Of a stretch of DNA of 64,000 nt, positions 7,390 through 16,215 are shown piece after piece. Position numbers and translations under genes: made by a program. The notes under the pieces are model-generated. The model saw nothing but the letters and a program-made list of their open reading frames with translations. It was not told the origin of the DNA and searched no databases. Origin of the DNA: an uncultured Clostridia bacterium (GTDB taxonomy: Bacteria; Bacillota; Clostridia; Peptostreptococcales; Anaerovoracaceae); assembly GCA_937900415.1 (NCBI GenBank), contig CALCEY010000010.1, positions 1-64,000 on the forward strand, in the 5' to 3' direction. The first letter of the stretch is position 1. Each line of letters begins with the position of its first letter.

Positions 7390-8595
7390 ATGAAAGTTTT
7401 AGTAATCAATTGCGGCAGCTCATCGCTGAAATATCAGATTCTTGACATGACCAACGAATCATTGCTCTGCAAGGGTCTCGTTGAGAGAATCGGAATGGAT
7501 GGCTCAGTTATAACTCATGAAAAGATCGGAATGGACAAGGTTAAAAAGGAAGTTCCTATGAAAGACCATAAGGACGCCATAGAGCAAGTTCTGGCGGCCG
7601 TACAGGATAAGGAACACGGCGTCGTTAAATCCATGGACGAGATAGGCGCAGTAGGACACAGAGTTGTTCACGCCGGAGAAAAATTTGCCAAGTCAGTTCT
7701 GCTTACAGACGATGTCAAAAAGGCTCTGGAAGAGTGTATCGACCTTGCACCTCTTCACAATCCGCCTAACTTACTTGGCATTGAAGCGTGCAGGGAGCTC
7801 ATGCCGAAAACTCCGATGGTATGCGTATTTGATACGGCTTTCCATCAGACTATGCCGCCTGAATCATATATATACGCCATTCCTTATGAATATTATGAAA
7901 AGCATGGAATCAGGAGATACGGCTTCCACGGTACTTCTCACAAATATGTAGCTGAGAGAGCTTCCAAAATGCTGAATACCAGCCTCGATGATTTGAAGCT
8001 GATAACATGCCATCTCGGAAACGGAGCTTCAGTATCGGCTATAAAGAGAGGAAAGTGCATAGATACTTCCATGGGATTTACGCCGCTTGAAGGTCTCGTA
8101 ATGGGTACGAGAAGCGGAGACATCGACCCTGCTATAGTTACTTATATAAGAGAAAAGGAAAATCTGCCTCAGGGCAAGGCCAACGAGATTCTCAACAAGA
8201 AATCGGGCGTACTGGGCATTTCCGGAGTTTCCAGCGATTTCAGAGATCTGGAAGAAGCTGTTGCAGAAGGCAATGAAAGAGCCGCTCTCGCTCTTAAGGT
8301 TTTCGCGCATAAGGTAAGATTCTATATCGGAGCCTATATAGCTGAAATGAACGGCGTTGACGCCATAATATTTACCGCAGGCGTAGGCGAAAATGATGTA
8401 AGCATGAGAGAAATCATCTGCGATAACTTGGGCAATCTGGGAATCAAGCTTGACCCTGTAAAGAATAAAGTGAGAGGAAAAGAAACTATAATTTCAGCTG
8501 ACGACGCAAGAGTTAAGCTTCTTCTCATTCCTACAAACGAAGAGCTTATGATTGCAAGAGATACGTTCAATATCGTAACCGGAAAAGCAATCTAA
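7390..8595 (+). CDS. ackA: Acetate kinase
   Basis: It interconverts acetyl phosphate plus ADP and acetate plus ATP, the ATP-yielding step of acetate fermentation. The actin-fold signatures VINCGSSSLKYQI at residues 4-16, HNPPNL, GFHGTSHKYV, GTRSGDIDP and FTAGVGEN are all present. The length of 401 residues is standard. GGAGG precedes the ATG. Phosphotransacetylase (pta) is not beside it in this window. The next gene is rpmF; the DUF177 gene often found between them in Firmicutes is absent. Confidence 0.96.
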   Translation: MKVLVINCGSSSLKYQILDMTNESLLCKGLVERIGMDGSVITHEKIGMDKVKKEVPMKDHKDAIEQVLAAVQDKEHGVVKSMDEIGAVGHRVVHAGEKFAKSVLLTDDVKKALEECIDLAPLHNPPNLLGIEACRELMPKTPMVCVFDTAFHQTMPPESYIYAIPYEYYEKHGIRRYGFHGTSHKYVAERASKMLNTSLDDLKLITCHLGNGASVSAIKRGKCIDTSMGFTPLEGLVMGTRSGDIDPAIVTYIREKENLPQGKANEILNKKSGVLGISGVSSDFRDLEEAVAEGNERAALALKVFAHKVRFYIGAYIAEMNGVDAIIFTAGVGENDVSMREIICDNLGNLGIKLDPVKNKVRGKETIISADDARVKLLLIPTNEELMIARDTFNIVTGKAI

Positions 8596-8604
8596 AAAAA
8601 ACTG

Positions 8605-8637
8605 TTGACAAGATACGTTATTTAAGTATATACTTAA
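8605..8637 (+). promoter_or_regulatory. rpmF promoter with a palindrome over the -10 box
   Basis: TTGACA (8605-8610) and TATACT (8629-8634) are 18 bases apart. TTAAGTATATACTTAA (8622-8637) is a perfect 16-base palindrome covering the -10 region, a plausible operator. The regulator is unknown; it does not fit the FapR consensus well. Confidence 0.6.
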
Positions 8638-8667
8638 GCAGTTGACGACACAAAGGAGGTGTAAAAC

Positions 8668-8850
8668 ATGGCAGTACCTAAGAGAAAAACGTCAAAAGCC
8701 AGAAGAGATAAAAGAAAATCTGCTAACATGAAGATGACTGCACCTGGACTTTCAGTTTGTCCACAATGTCATGAACCTAAGCTCCCTCATAGAGTTTGCC
8801 CTAATTGCAACTACTATGACGGTAAGGAAGTTGTAAAAGCAGAGGCTTAA
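8668..8850 (+). CDS. rpmF: 50S ribosomal protein L32, zinc-ribbon form
   Basis: A 60-residue ribosomal protein beginning AVPKRKTSKARRDKRKS. The cysteine pairs CPQC and CPNC show it is the zinc-binding form. AAAGGAGGTG precedes the start. The usual partners DUF177 (yceD) upstream and plsX/acpP downstream are both missing; it has its own promoter and terminator and is monocistronic here. Confidence 0.95.
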   Translation: MAVPKRKTSKARRDKRKSANMKMTAPGLSVCPQCHEPKLPHRVCPNCNYYDGKEVVKAEA

Positions 8851-8863
8851 GATGAACTACCGG

Positions 8864-8889
8864 ACGGCAGACAGATGTCTGCCGTTTTT
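8864..8889 (+). terminator. Terminator of rpmF
   Basis: ACGGCAGACA (8864-8873) pairs perfectly with TGTCTGCCGT (8876-8885) across a two-base gap and is followed by a T-run. Confidence 0.9.
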
Positions 8890-8929
8890 GTGTGGTTCAA
8901 ATAAAAGAACGGCTGAAAAGCCATGCAAC

Positions 8930-8980
8930 AATCCCGATTCAGACAAGCCATATCCGGCATGTATGAATCGGGATTTTTTT
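8930..8980 (+). terminator. Second terminator-like hairpin after rpmF
   Basis: AATCCCGATTC (8930-8940) and GAATCGGGATT (8965-8975) form an 11-bp stem around a 24-base loop, followed by a run of T. It lies about 40 bases beyond the rpmF terminator with no gene between, so it could back up that terminator or end a short RNA from about 8890. The rest of 8851-9166 holds only the rpiR promoter and operator. Confidence 0.7.
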
Positions 8981-9090
8981 AATTTCCCATGATTACGAAG
9001 GAGGGAAAATAAAAGCAAAAAACATATTTACAACAGACACAACAAAATATATATTATACAAAACAAAAATAAAACAGTAATTTTAAAAAG

Positions 9091-9145
9091 CGTTGTATAC
9101 ACAACGAAAATTAATTTCAGATATTTGAACATTGATTTTTATAAT
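9091..9145 (+). promoter_or_regulatory. Promoter and inverted-repeat operator of the rpiR operon
   Basis: CGTTGT-ATAC-ACAACG (9091-9106) is an inverted repeat just upstream of a promoter-like pair TTCAGA (9116-9121) and TATAAT (9140-9145) with an 18-base spacer. Its place immediately before a regulator gene suggests an autoregulatory site. Confidence 0.5.
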
Positions 9146-9166
9146 GTTTTAAATAAGGAGTTTATC

Positions 9167-10033
9167 ATGAATGAACAGCTCGATAAGAGAATTAAAAATG
9201 CAAAACTTACGCCGACGGAACAAAAGGTTGCCGAATATATTTCCATAAATCACAGCAACATTTTCTCCCTTTCGGCGCTGAAGCTGGGAGAAATAGTGGG
9301 AACCAGCGATACATCGGTAATACGAACCGCAAGGAAACTGGGATTTGGCGGATATGCACAGCTGCAGAAATTCCTTACCGACTATATTTCCGATGAAATA
9401 GAAAGAAATAACGGCATAAATTTCATGCCGCCGGGAGCGCAGGTGAAAGAGAAGATGCCAAAGCTTCGCCAGGATGATCTTTATGAACTGATGCTGGAAA
9501 AAATAAAAGGTAATATAAATGATATTTTCAATAAGAATTCCGTTGAAGCCTTTGAAAAGGCCAGCGAAATAATAATTTCTTCAAAGAGAAAATTTGTAAT
9601 GGGATACCACGGATGCGCCGGAGTGGCGCAGCTTTTGGGAGGCAGCATAGGCGATATATTCAGCGATGTGAGGACGGTTACGACAGCTGATTCAAGAAGT
9701 ATCGAAGCAATCCTCGATATAACGGAAAAGGATTGCCTGATAGTCGTAAGCTTTCCAAGGTATTCGGAAATGGCTCAGATAGTAATTGAGCACTCGAAAA
9801 AACAGAATGCTAAGGTTATTGCCTTAACAGATAGAATAACTTCTCCGATAGCGAGAGAGGCAGACGTGCCTCTGCTTTCGGGTGTTGACAGCGTCACTAT
9901 CAACAATTCCTATGTGGCGCCGACTGTAGTGGCGGAAATGCTTCTTGCCTCCGTTTATAGGAACATAGGAAAGCAAGAGAAGGTGAGACTCAACGATCTG
10001 GAAAAATATATTTCCAAATATGGCCTGTATTGA
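9167..10033 (+). CDS. MurR/RpiR-family transcriptional regulator
   Basis: A 288-residue regulator with an N-terminal helix-turn-helix of the RpiR type (about residues 1-77, including LTPTEQKVAEYI and LGEIVGTSDTSVIRTARKLGF) and a C-terminal SIS domain (about 110-260) that in this family binds phosphosugars. I chose the ATG at 9167 with AAGGAG six bases upstream, instead of a TTG 42 bases earlier. It is 20 bases from the next gene and probably controls the four-gene operon. Its neighbours look like amino-acid genes, so a sugar ligand should not be assumed. Confidence 0.88.
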   Translation: MNEQLDKRIKNAKLTPTEQKVAEYISINHSNIFSLSALKLGEIVGTSDTSVIRTARKLGFGGYAQLQKFLTDYISDEIERNNGINFMPPGAQVKEKMPKLRQDDLYELMLEKIKGNINDIFNKNSVEAFEKASEIIISSKRKFVMGYHGCAGVAQLLGGSIGDIFSDVRTVTTADSRSIEAILDITEKDCLIVVSFPRYSEMAQIVIEHSKKQNAKVIALTDRITSPIAREADVPLLSGVDSVTINNSYVAPTVVAEMLLASVYRNIGKQEKVRLNDLEKYISKYGLY

Positions 10034-10053
10034 TTTGAAAAGGAGGGATCTGT

Positions 10054-11343
10054 ATGAATTGTGAAGAAAAAGAAAATGTTTTCGATGAAAAATTATTGTC
10101 CGAAATAAGAGAAAAATTCTGGCGTATAGATACAGACAGCGAAGGAAAGAAACGGCTGTTTTTTGAAAATGCGGGAGGTTCTCTGAGACTTAAATCGGTT
10201 ACTGAGATTTCAGATGAGCTCAATAAATTTCCTGACTGTTATGCGAGAGAGCATAAGGATTCAAAAATACTGCAAAGATATGAAACGCAAGGCAAAGAAG
10301 ATCTGAGAATTCTGTTAAATGCGAAAGACGGCGCTATCGTGACCGACTTGACCGCTTCATCGCTGATGTTTAAAATTACGGGTCCGATGGTGGAATTCGG
10401 AAAAGGCAGCAATATAGTTACTTCAGTGCTTGAACATCCTTCCGCATACGATTCATGCAGATACTATGCGTCCAAATACGGAAAAGAGCTCAGAGTAGCG
10501 CCTTCCAACAGAAAAACGGGGGGAATAGACGCAGAGGAAATTCTTAGGCTGGTTGATAAGGATACCTTGATGATAAATGTTACGGCTGCTTCAAATATGA
10601 CGGGAGCGATGACAGACCTTGAAAAAATTTCACAAGAAGCAAGGAAGATAAATCCCGACGTATTTATAGTAACCGACGCCGTGCAGCATGCTCCTCACGG
10701 TCTTATTGATGTAGAAAAGCTCAAACTTGACGGTATAAATATAGCGCCGTATAAATTTTTCGGGAACAGAGGAATTTCCTTCGGTTACGTTTCAGACAGA
10801 GTAAAGGAACTTGCACATCCGAGAATTATCGACGATCCTGCCGACATATGGGAGCTTGGCAGCATAGTTCCGGCTCATTATGCGGCGCTGAGTGAAATCG
10901 TCGACTACATAGCATGGATAGGAAGCAAATTTATCGAAACGGAAGAAACTTCAGTGGGAAAGAGAGCTTTGGTTGAAGAAGGGATGAGAAGAATTCACAT
11001 GCAGGAGAAAAGCTTGCTTTCGGGAATGCTCTACGGAGGAAAAAATGCGGAGGGTCTTTTGCATATGAAAGGAATTGATACCTTCTTTGATTATTCCGAT
11101 CTTGAAAACAGGGATTTAATTCTTGCCATGAAATTTGATAACATCGGATATTACGAAGCTGTGAGAGAATATGAAAAACGCGGAATAATCGTATTTGAAA
11201 GAGTGGCGGAAAGTGCGTTTTCAAAGAGAATGGTTGAGTCCTTCGGACTTGACGGTATTATAAGAGTTTCACCGCTTCACTGCAATACTGCGGAGGAAAT
11301 TGACGAATTTTTAAATGTAACGAAAGAAATTTCTACTCTTTAA
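10054..11343 (+). CDS. Class V aminotransferase, cysteine desulfurase-like PLP enzyme
   Basis: A fold-type I PLP enzyme of the SufS/IscS-like class V group, 429 residues. The PLP pocket is visible as TDAVQHAPHG (D208, Q211, H212), with the Schiff-base lysine K234 in APYKFFGNRG. It lacks the C-terminal GSACSS-type catalytic cysteine loop seen in the IscS of this window, so a cysteine desulfurase role is doubtful. The gene has AAGGAGGG upstream and sits between the RpiR regulator and an NhaC-type carrier. The substrate is unknown; an amino acid or derivative imported by the neighbouring carrier is the simplest inference. Confidence 0.8.
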   Translation: MNCEEKENVFDEKLLSEIREKFWRIDTDSEGKKRLFFENAGGSLRLKSVTEISDELNKFPDCYAREHKDSKILQRYETQGKEDLRILLNAKDGAIVTDLTASSLMFKITGPMVEFGKGSNIVTSVLEHPSAYDSCRYYASKYGKELRVAPSNRKTGGIDAEEILRLVDKDTLMINVTAASNMTGAMTDLEKISQEARKINPDVFIVTDAVQHAPHGLIDVEKLKLDGINIAPYKFFGNRGISFGYVSDRVKELAHPRIIDDPADIWELGSIVPAHYAALSEIVDYIAWIGSKFIETEETSVGKRALVEEGMRRIHMQEKSLLSGMLYGGKNAEGLLHMKGIDTFFDYSDLENRDLILAMKFDNIGYYEAVREYEKRGIIVFERVAESAFSKRMVESFGLDGIIRVSPLHCNTAEEIDEFLNVTKEISTL

Positions 11344-11360
11344 TTCAGGAGGAAGATATT

Positions 11361-12722
11361 ATGGAAAATAACAAAAAGATTGATTTTTACGGAGGAAATA
11401 TAGGGCAATGGGTTCCGCTTTCACTTTTAATCATAGGAATGATTACAGTGGTAATTTTCAATAAGACTGACTTTTACGTATACACATTACTCACTTTAGG
11501 GGCAGTTTTGCTTACTTTCTTTATGGTAAAGAATAAAAAGACGTTCGGAGACGTTTGCATAGGAGGTCTTAAAGATGATATGCTTGCGATCCTCATAATA
11601 GCGTTCATTTTAGCGGGAATCCTTTCGAAATTGCTCAGAGGCAGCGGTCTGGTAGAAGCTTTAGTTCATCTCGCTTCTCTGTTTGACATGCCTCCCGGCA
11701 TAATACCGGTAATGGCGTTTCTTATCTGCTGCCTGATTTCCACGTCGTGCGGAACGTCCTCCGGCGCCATAGTGGCTGTTTTCCCTGTTATGATGCCGAT
11801 AGGAGTTGATTTGGGCTGCGACGCTTCCTTATTGGCAGGAGCTATAATAAGCGGCGCGCTTTTCGGAGATAATTTGGCGCCTATATCCGATACTACTATT
11901 GCTTCTGCCGTAACTCAGGAGCAGGAGATAGGAGATGTGGTCAGGACAAGGCTCCCTTATTCTCTGATAGCAGGCGGAATTTCCATGGTTCTGTTTGTAA
12001 TTTTCGGATTCGTAACGGCGGATTCAGGGGTGACTAATATCGAAACCGACGGCTCTACAATGCCTGCGCTGGCGCTTCTTATCGTTCCTGTTGTGATGAT
12101 AATAATGATGAAAAAAGGCTGGGATCTTGCGGGAACGTTGATTGTCTGCGATGTACTGGCCATAATAATTAACATCGCGCTCGGACTGATTTCACCGGCT
12201 GCCATGGTAAGTGCGGAGGGGCCTGTAATAGGCGGCATCAACGGGATGATAGATATGATAATCTTCTGCATGTTTTTCTTTATACTGATAGAATCTATGA
12301 GACAGAGCGGAGCATTGGACAGCTTAGCCGAAACTCTGATGAAATATTGCAGAGGAATTCGTTCCGTGCAGTTCATCATCATGCTTTCATCGGTATTGGG
12401 AACCATTGCTACGGCAGGTTCTTCTACAGGCATTACCTTTGCAGGACCTATGGCAAACAAGATAGCCAAGAAATTCAATTTGAAGGGAACAAGAGTTGCA
12501 AATCTTTTGGATTCCACCGCATGCAGCACCTGCGGATTCGTACCTTTCTGCACACCGTACCTTCTGTCTTTAAGTCTGGCAGAAGATGTTGCGGGAATAC
12601 CTGACGATTATTCATACCTCAGCATTATAAAATACGTGTTCCATCCGATATTCCTCATGATACTGTTTGCAGGAAGCATATTCGTTAAGAAGATCAATGT
12701 GGTAAATGAAACGGCGGCATAG
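11361..12722 (+). CDS. NhaC-family Na+/H+ antiporter-like membrane carrier
   Basis: A 453-residue polytopic inner-membrane protein with about 11-12 hydrophobic segments. The paired family motifs are the serine/glycine-rich CLISTSCGTSSGAIVAVFPVM and GALFGDNLAPISDTTIASA, plus a second half with ATAGSSTGITFAGPM. NhaC-superfamily members exchange Na+ for H+ or an organic solute. The gene lies between two PLP enzymes, so it may carry their amino-acid substrate; this is inference. AGGAGG lies eight bases before the ATG. Confidence 0.85.
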   Translation: MENNKKIDFYGGNIGQWVPLSLLIIGMITVVIFNKTDFYVYTLLTLGAVLLTFFMVKNKKTFGDVCIGGLKDDMLAILIIAFILAGILSKLLRGSGLVEALVHLASLFDMPPGIIPVMAFLICCLISTSCGTSSGAIVAVFPVMMPIGVDLGCDASLLAGAIISGALFGDNLAPISDTTIASAVTQEQEIGDVVRTRLPYSLIAGGISMVLFVIFGFVTADSGVTNIETDGSTMPALALLIVPVVMIIMMKKGWDLAGTLIVCDVLAIIINIALGLISPAAMVSAEGPVIGGINGMIDMIIFCMFFFILIESMRQSGALDSLAETLMKYCRGIRSVQFIIMLSSVLGTIATAGSSTGITFAGPMANKIAKKFNLKGTRVANLLDSTACSTCGFVPFCTPYLLSLSLAEDVAGIPDDYSYLSIIKYVFHPIFLMILFAGSIFVKKINVVNETAA

Positions 12723-12755
12723 TAACGGACAGCAAATAAATATCCGAGGTGAATT

Positions 12756-13928
12756 ATGAAAAAACAGTTTATTTCAAGACGCTACCGTGAAATCAAGAAG
12801 ACTGCAATGGGTCAGTCATGCACAATGGCAAATACATCGAATGAAGTGATAAATTTAAGTCTTGGCGATCCGGATATAAATACCCATGAAGACATAATAA
12901 AGGCGGCATATGAAGACGCTATGAAGGGATATACCAGATATTCGGATTTTCAAGGTGATCCTGAGCTTAGAAAAGCCATATGCAAATACTATGATGAAGA
13001 GTACGGGCTCAAAGTTGATGATAATGAAGTGTTCATATGCTCTTCGGCCACAGCAGGGATGTATCTGGCTCTTGAAGCTGTATTGGACGACGGAGATGAG
13101 GTTATACTGCAAGCTCCGTTTTTCACACCTTATCCCGATCAGGTGAAACTGACGAGAGGAATTCCGATCGAACTTCCCACTTATGAAGAAGAGAATTTTC
13201 AGATAAATCTTTTGCGGCTTGAGAGCCTGATAACAGAGAAAACGAAGGTTATCGTGATAAATTCACCAAGCAATCCTGTGGGAAGCTGCCTTTCAATCGG
13301 TACCATGGAAGGAATCGCACGCATAGCGGAAAAGTATGATCTGATTGTGATAGCGGACGATATATATACTGATTTCAGCTATGAAGAAAATTTCATTCCT
13401 TTTATGAGTATAGACGGAATAAGAAAGAGATGTATAACGCTTAACACCTTTTCCAAAAGCTATAATATGACGGGATGGAGAGTGGGAAATATAATTGCTC
13501 CGCCATCTGTAACAGAGGTTATTCAGCATATAAACGAAAATGTGGTTTTTACCACTCCGACCATATCCCAAAGAGCCGGCATATATGCCTTGGAGCACAG
13601 AAAGGAAATCCAGCCGGATTATATCGAAGAGATTAAAAGAAGGGTGTTTTTCGCTGCGGAAAGAATAAACCGTATACATAATATGAGCACTGCCTATCCG
13701 CCGAAAGGGACCTTTTATCTGTTTGTAAATATTAAGAAGACGGGATTTTCTTCCAATGAGGTTGCAGAAGCCATGTTAAGAGAGGCGGGAGTATTGGTCT
13801 TGCCGGGCACCGATTTCGGCAAATGCGGCGAGGGTTATATAAGGATAGCATGTACAAAAAACATAGAGACGCTTGGAGAAGCACTGAACCGTATTGAGAG
13901 GATGAAGATGTTCGGCTCTTCATGTTAA
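12756..13928 (+). CDS. Class I/II pyridoxal-phosphate aminotransferase
   Basis: A 390-residue aspartate-aminotransferase-fold enzyme. Active-site landmarks: SPSNPVG with N173, ADDIY with the PLP-ring aspartate near 201 and Y204, the Schiff-base K234 in TFSKSYNMTGWRVG, and a substrate-carboxylate arginine near the C-terminus in GYIRIAC. It is the last gene of the RpiR operon, with GAGGTGA upstream and a 13-bp-stem terminator downstream. The substrate cannot be set from sequence; aromatic, aspartate or branched amino acids are all possible. Confidence 0.87.
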   Translation: MKKQFISRRYREIKKTAMGQSCTMANTSNEVINLSLGDPDINTHEDIIKAAYEDAMKGYTRYSDFQGDPELRKAICKYYDEEYGLKVDDNEVFICSSATAGMYLALEAVLDDGDEVILQAPFFTPYPDQVKLTRGIPIELPTYEEENFQINLLRLESLITEKTKVIVINSPSNPVGSCLSIGTMEGIARIAEKYDLIVIADDIYTDFSYEENFIPFMSIDGIRKRCITLNTFSKSYNMTGWRVGNIIAPPSVTEVIQHINENVVFTTPTISQRAGIYALEHRKEIQPDYIEEIKRRVFFAAERINRIHNMSTAYPPKGTFYLFVNIKKTGFSSNEVAEAMLREAGVLVLPGTDFGKCGEGYIRIACTKNIETLGEALNRIERMKMFGSSC

Positions 13929-13997
13929 AACGATAAGATAAATTAAAGGCTGCCGGTTATGAGACTCAGTGATTGTTATTGTAAATAGCGTAAACAG

Positions 13998-14032
13998 TGC
14001 AGGATTTTCAAAGGTGAAAATCCTGCATTTTT
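13998..14032 (+). terminator. Terminator of the RpiR operon
   Basis: TGCAGGATTTTCA (13998-14010) and TGAAAATCCTGCA (14015-14027) form a perfect 13-bp stem with a four-base loop and a T-run on the plus strand. Confidence 0.92.
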
Positions 14033-14040
14033 GTAAATAA

Positions 14041-14064
14041 CCGTAATACCTTTTATATTTACGG
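14041..14064 (-). terminator. Weak terminator-like hairpin after dapA
   Basis: CCGTAA (14041-14046) pairs with TTACGG (14059-14064). On the minus strand it follows dapA and is trailed by TTATTTAC, only moderately U-rich. Confidence 0.4.
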
Positions 14065-14084
14065 CATATCTGATATTTTAGGCT

Positions 14085-14966
14085 TTACTCCACTAATCCG
14101 AATTCTCTCAGAGTGTCGTAGAGAAGATACTGGGTTTTATTGCTCGGCGGACACATTGGAAGCCGGTATTCGGCTGAGCACCATCCCATCATTGATAGAG
14201 CGGCTTTTACCGGCACAGGATTTACCTCAGCAAAGATGGCGTCGATTAAAGGCTTGAGCGTCACTTGCTCCCGGCCCGCTTTATGCCTGTCTCCGCTGAG
14301 ATATTCTTTTATCATGGAGGAAAATCTGGCCGGTATTATATTCGATACCGTCGATATACAGCCGCTTCCACCGAGGGAGAGTATAGGCACGGTCTGATCG
14401 TCGTTGCCTGAATAGAGGCTGAAGCTGTCGTTTACACAGGCTGCAATTTCACATATCTGTGAAATATTGCCGGAAGCCTCTTTTATTCCAGCTATATTAG
14501 GATGGTCGGAGAGGATTTTGACGATGCGCGGCGATATGTTTACTCCTGTTCTTTGGGGCACCGAATACATTATTACAGGCAGAGATATTTTATCTGCAAT
14601 GGTTTCATAATGGGCTATCAGGCCTGAATCTGTACATTTATTGTAATAAGGAGTGACGATTAAGAGACCGTCTGCTCCGGCATTTTCCATTTCTTTAGCC
14701 AGCTCAACGGTTGTATTTGTTGAGTTGGTACCGGCTCCGGCGATCACAGGAACTCTTTTATCCGTCAAATCCACTGCGAATTTGACCAGCTGAACTTTTT
14801 CCGAAGAGGAAAGAGTAGAAGCTTCTCCCGTTGTTCCGCAGATTACAAGAGCATCTATACCTTGGCTTATTTGCCATTCGATGAGCTTTCCCATGGAAAC
14901 ATAATCTGCTTTTCCATTCTTGAACGGTGTTATGAGGGCAGTAGCAGCCCCTGTAAATAATGGCAA
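14085..14966 (-). CDS. dapA: 4-hydroxy-tetrahydrodipicolinate synthase
   Basis: It condenses pyruvate with aspartate semialdehyde at the entry to lysine and diaminopimelate synthesis. Visible motifs are TAALITPF, GTTGEAS, YYNK, MYSVPQRTG (Y134) and the Schiff-base K162 in IAGIKEASGN. I prefer a TTG start at 14966 because GGAAG lies seven bases before it and the resulting N-terminus (MPLFTGAATALITPF) and 293-residue length fit the family. An ATG at 14984 would add six residues but has no ribosome site. It is divergent from asd, whose product is its substrate. Confidence 0.93.
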   Translation of the reverse strand: MPLFTGAATALITPFKNGKADYVSMGKLIEWQISQGIDALVICGTTGEASTLSSSEKVQLVKFAVDLTDKRVPVIAGAGTNSTNTTVELAKEMENAGADGLLIVTPYYNKCTDSGLIAHYETIADKISLPVIMYSVPQRTGVNISPRIVKILSDHPNIAGIKEASGNISQICEIAACVNDSFSLYSGNDDQTVPILSLGGSGCISTVSNIIPARFSSMIKEYLSGDRHKAGREQVTLKPLIDAIFAEVNPVPVKAALSMMGWCSAEYRLPMCPPSNKTQYLLYDTLREFGLVE

Positions 14967-15028
14967 ATCAACACTTCCTTTCATCATATATTGATTATAA
15001 ATTATTATATTCATATAGCCTTATTTTG

Positions 15029-15057
15029 TTGAAAACACTGTGAAAAAGTGATACAAT
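15029..15057 (+). promoter_or_regulatory. Promoter of asd
   Basis: TTGAAA (15029-15034) and TACAAT (15052-15057), 17-base spacer, in the divergent dapA-asd gap. No lysine riboswitch structure is visible. Confidence 0.65.
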
Positions 15058-15111
15058 AAATAGTCATGAATATTGATTTTTAATATGTAAGTTCAAATAG
15101 AGAGGTGTTTT

Positions 15112-16203
15112 ATGAGTGAAAAACTTAAAGTAGGAATTTTAGGCGGTACGGGAATGGTAGGACAGCGCTTCATTTCACTGCTTGAAGATCATCCGTGGTT
15201 TGAGGTGGCGACTGTTGCGGCCAGTGAGAGAAGCCAGGGGCTTCGTTATGAAGACGCGGTTAAAGGCCGTTGGAAGATGGATAAAGATATTCCGGAAGCG
15301 GTTAAAGACATTAAAATTATGAATGTAAAAGATGTAAAAGCCGTAGCGGAAACCGTCGATTTTGTGTTCAGCGCCGTAGATATGACGAAGGAAGAAATCA
15401 AGGCCATAGAGGAAGAATATGCGAAAACCGAGACGCCTGTCGTATCAAATAACAGCGCTCACAGGTGGACGCCTGACGTTCCTATGGTTATACCTGAAAT
15501 AAACTGTGATCATTTTGAAATAATAAAAGCTCAGAAAAAACGTCTCGGCACTGAAAAAGGCTTCATTGCAGTTAAACCGAACTGTTCGATACAGAGTTAT
15601 GTTCCTGCTTTAAACGCATGGAAAGAATTTGAACCGTATGAATGTATAATTACAACGTATCAGGCCATTTCCGGAGCGGGAAAAGATTTTAAGGCCTGGC
15701 CTGAAATGGTTGAAAATATAATTCCGTATATAGGAGGCGAAGAAGCCAAGAGTGAAGACGAGCCGCTGAGAATATGGGGACGGGCGGACCTGGAAAAAGG
15801 TGAAATCGTAACAGCCGGTGAGCCCAAGATTTCTTGCCAGTGCCTGAGAGTTCCTGTTTTGAATGGCCACACTGCTGCGGTATTCGTTAAGTTCAGAAAG
15901 AAGCCGACAAAAAAGCAGCTTATAGAAAAGCTGGAAAGCTACAGAGGCTTTCCGCAGGAAAGAGAGCTTCCGATGGCGCCTGCTCAGTTTATAAAGTATT
16001 TTGACGAGGATGACAGACCTCAGGTAAAAGCCGACGTGGAAAGAGATAAGGGAATGGGAATTTCCATTGGAAGACTCAGAGAGGATAATATTTACGATTA
16101 TAAGTTCGTAGGTCTTTCTCATAACACCATAAGGGGAGCTGCGGGAGGAGCCATACTCTGTGCGGAAGCGCTTGCAGCAAAGGGATATATAGAGAAAAAA
16201 TAA
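15112..16203 (+). CDS. asd: Aspartate-semialdehyde dehydrogenase
   Basis: It reduces aspartyl phosphate to aspartate semialdehyde with NADPH, feeding lysine, threonine and methionine. The N-terminus GILGGTGMVGQRFISLL is the NADP Rossmann loop; the acyl-enzyme cysteine is C158 in KPNCSIQ, and ISGAGKDF follows. At 363 residues with PEINCDHF it resembles the archaeal/fungal-type branch more than the Gram-negative Asd. GAGGTG lies seven bases before ATG. uppP follows 12 bases later, so asd and uppP are probably co-transcribed. Confidence 0.94.
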   Translation: MSEKLKVGILGGTGMVGQRFISLLEDHPWFEVATVAASERSQGLRYEDAVKGRWKMDKDIPEAVKDIKIMNVKDVKAVAETVDFVFSAVDMTKEEIKAIEEEYAKTETPVVSNNSAHRWTPDVPMVIPEINCDHFEIIKAQKKRLGTEKGFIAVKPNCSIQSYVPALNAWKEFEPYECIITTYQAISGAGKDFKAWPEMVENIIPYIGGEEAKSEDEPLRIWGRADLEKGEIVTAGEPKISCQCLRVPVLNGHTAAVFVKFRKKPTKKQLIEKLESYRGFPQERELPMAPAQFIKYFDEDDRPQVKADVERDKGMGISIGRLREDNIYDYKFVGLSHNTIRGAAGGAILCAEALAAKGYIEKK

Positions 16204-16215
16204 GGGAGAGAGATT

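Noticed and set aside
8998..9020. Strong ribosome-site-like GAAGGAGGGAAAA upstream of the RpiR gene
   Set aside because: No start codon at a suitable distance and no open frame; it may be a remnant.
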